Below, one piece after another: positions 55,278-55,294 of a stretch of DNA of 55,294 nucleotides (position 1 is its first letter; each line of letters opens with the position of its first letter). Under the pieces are notes generated by a model that did not search any database, had not been told where the DNA came from, and saw only the letters and a list, made by a program, of their open reading frames with translations. The position numbers and the translations under genes are program-made. The stretch is taken from the NCBI GenBank assembly GCA_945862435.1, contig CAMAXX010000018.1, forward strand, positions 1 through 55,294, read 5' to 3'. This DNA comes from Pseudorhodobacter antarcticus. Its GTDB lineage: Bacteria > Pseudomonadota > Alphaproteobacteria > Rhodobacterales > Rhodobacteraceae.

Positions 55278-55294
55278 ATGGCCCAGTTTGACAC
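55278..55294 (+). CDS. lpd: Start of a probable dihydrolipoyl dehydrogenase (partial)
   Basis: Only MAQFDT is visible before the edge. An AAGGAAA site precedes ATG 55278. The first residues and the position after sucCDAB fit the E3 enzyme of OGDH, but the identity rests mainly on context. Confidence 0.5.

Overview
This window looks like a chromosomal segment of an alphaproteobacterium, most likely Rhodobacterales (Roseobacter group). Support comes from a PccR/ScfR-type regulator beside propionyl-CoA carboxylase genes, a choline-importer/BetA-BetI cluster, a DUF6497-type gene, a short prolyl-tRNA synthetase, and very tight packing with many ATGA overlaps and convergent genes that share stop codons. 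No rRNA, tRNA, CRISPR array, insertion sequence or prophage was recognised.

Region 1 (1-4632) is accessory-like. It holds the 3' end of one RTX-type Ca-binding gene, a relic of an FG-GAP repeat with in-frame stops, and a second RTX-type gene. These converge on a quorum-sensing locus read leftwards: an XRE regulator, a LuxR receptor and a LuxI synthase. A candidate lux box lies before luxI, and a perfect 21-base palindrome lies before the XRE gene.

Region 2 (4660-17732) is housekeeping, mostly on the minus strand: a GNAT enzyme, a flavin reductase, LolD/LolC-type lipoprotein release, a nuclease-fold protein coupled to a TerB/J-domain protein, ppx-ppk, an HdaA-like ATPase with an AI-2E transporter, an anchored NYN nuclease, and a three-gene PepSY / cytochrome b561 / membrane LuxR operon. 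ProS (17919-19259), a DUF2937 protein and an aldo/keto reductase follow on the plus strand.

Region 3 (21019-35364) begins with a small XRE/membrane-protein operon opposite a ThuA-like gene. It then covers methylmalonyl-CoA entry: mcm, pccA, pccB and the regulator pccR, with TTTGCAAA-type sites before pccB and pccR. The interval between pccB and pccA is unusual: it holds three small genes, a possible structured RNA, and three hairpin/T-run terminators facing pccA.

Region 4 (35432-40783) is choline uptake and oxidation: betA-betI on the minus strand, and choX-choW-choV on the plus strand, separated by a perfect dyad (probable BetI operator). Region 5 (40786-47381) holds topA with a histone-like K/A tail, dprA, gabT and a family 2 glycosyltransferase. 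Region 6 (47472-55294) is the lower TCA block sucC-sucD-sucA-sucB with the start of a probable lpd at the right edge. A 15-base inverted repeat built from two TGTGATCACA palindromes precedes sucC. Three AT-richer or membrane-protein genes sit between sucB and lpd.

Two families of dispersed intergenic elements cross the window. One is a composite of a GC hairpin plus a GGATATTTT-type motif (five copies). The other is a GGTGCGTGC palindrome (three copies). Together with the interrupted pcc locus and the XRE-LuxR-LuxI arrangement, these are the observations most worth following up.
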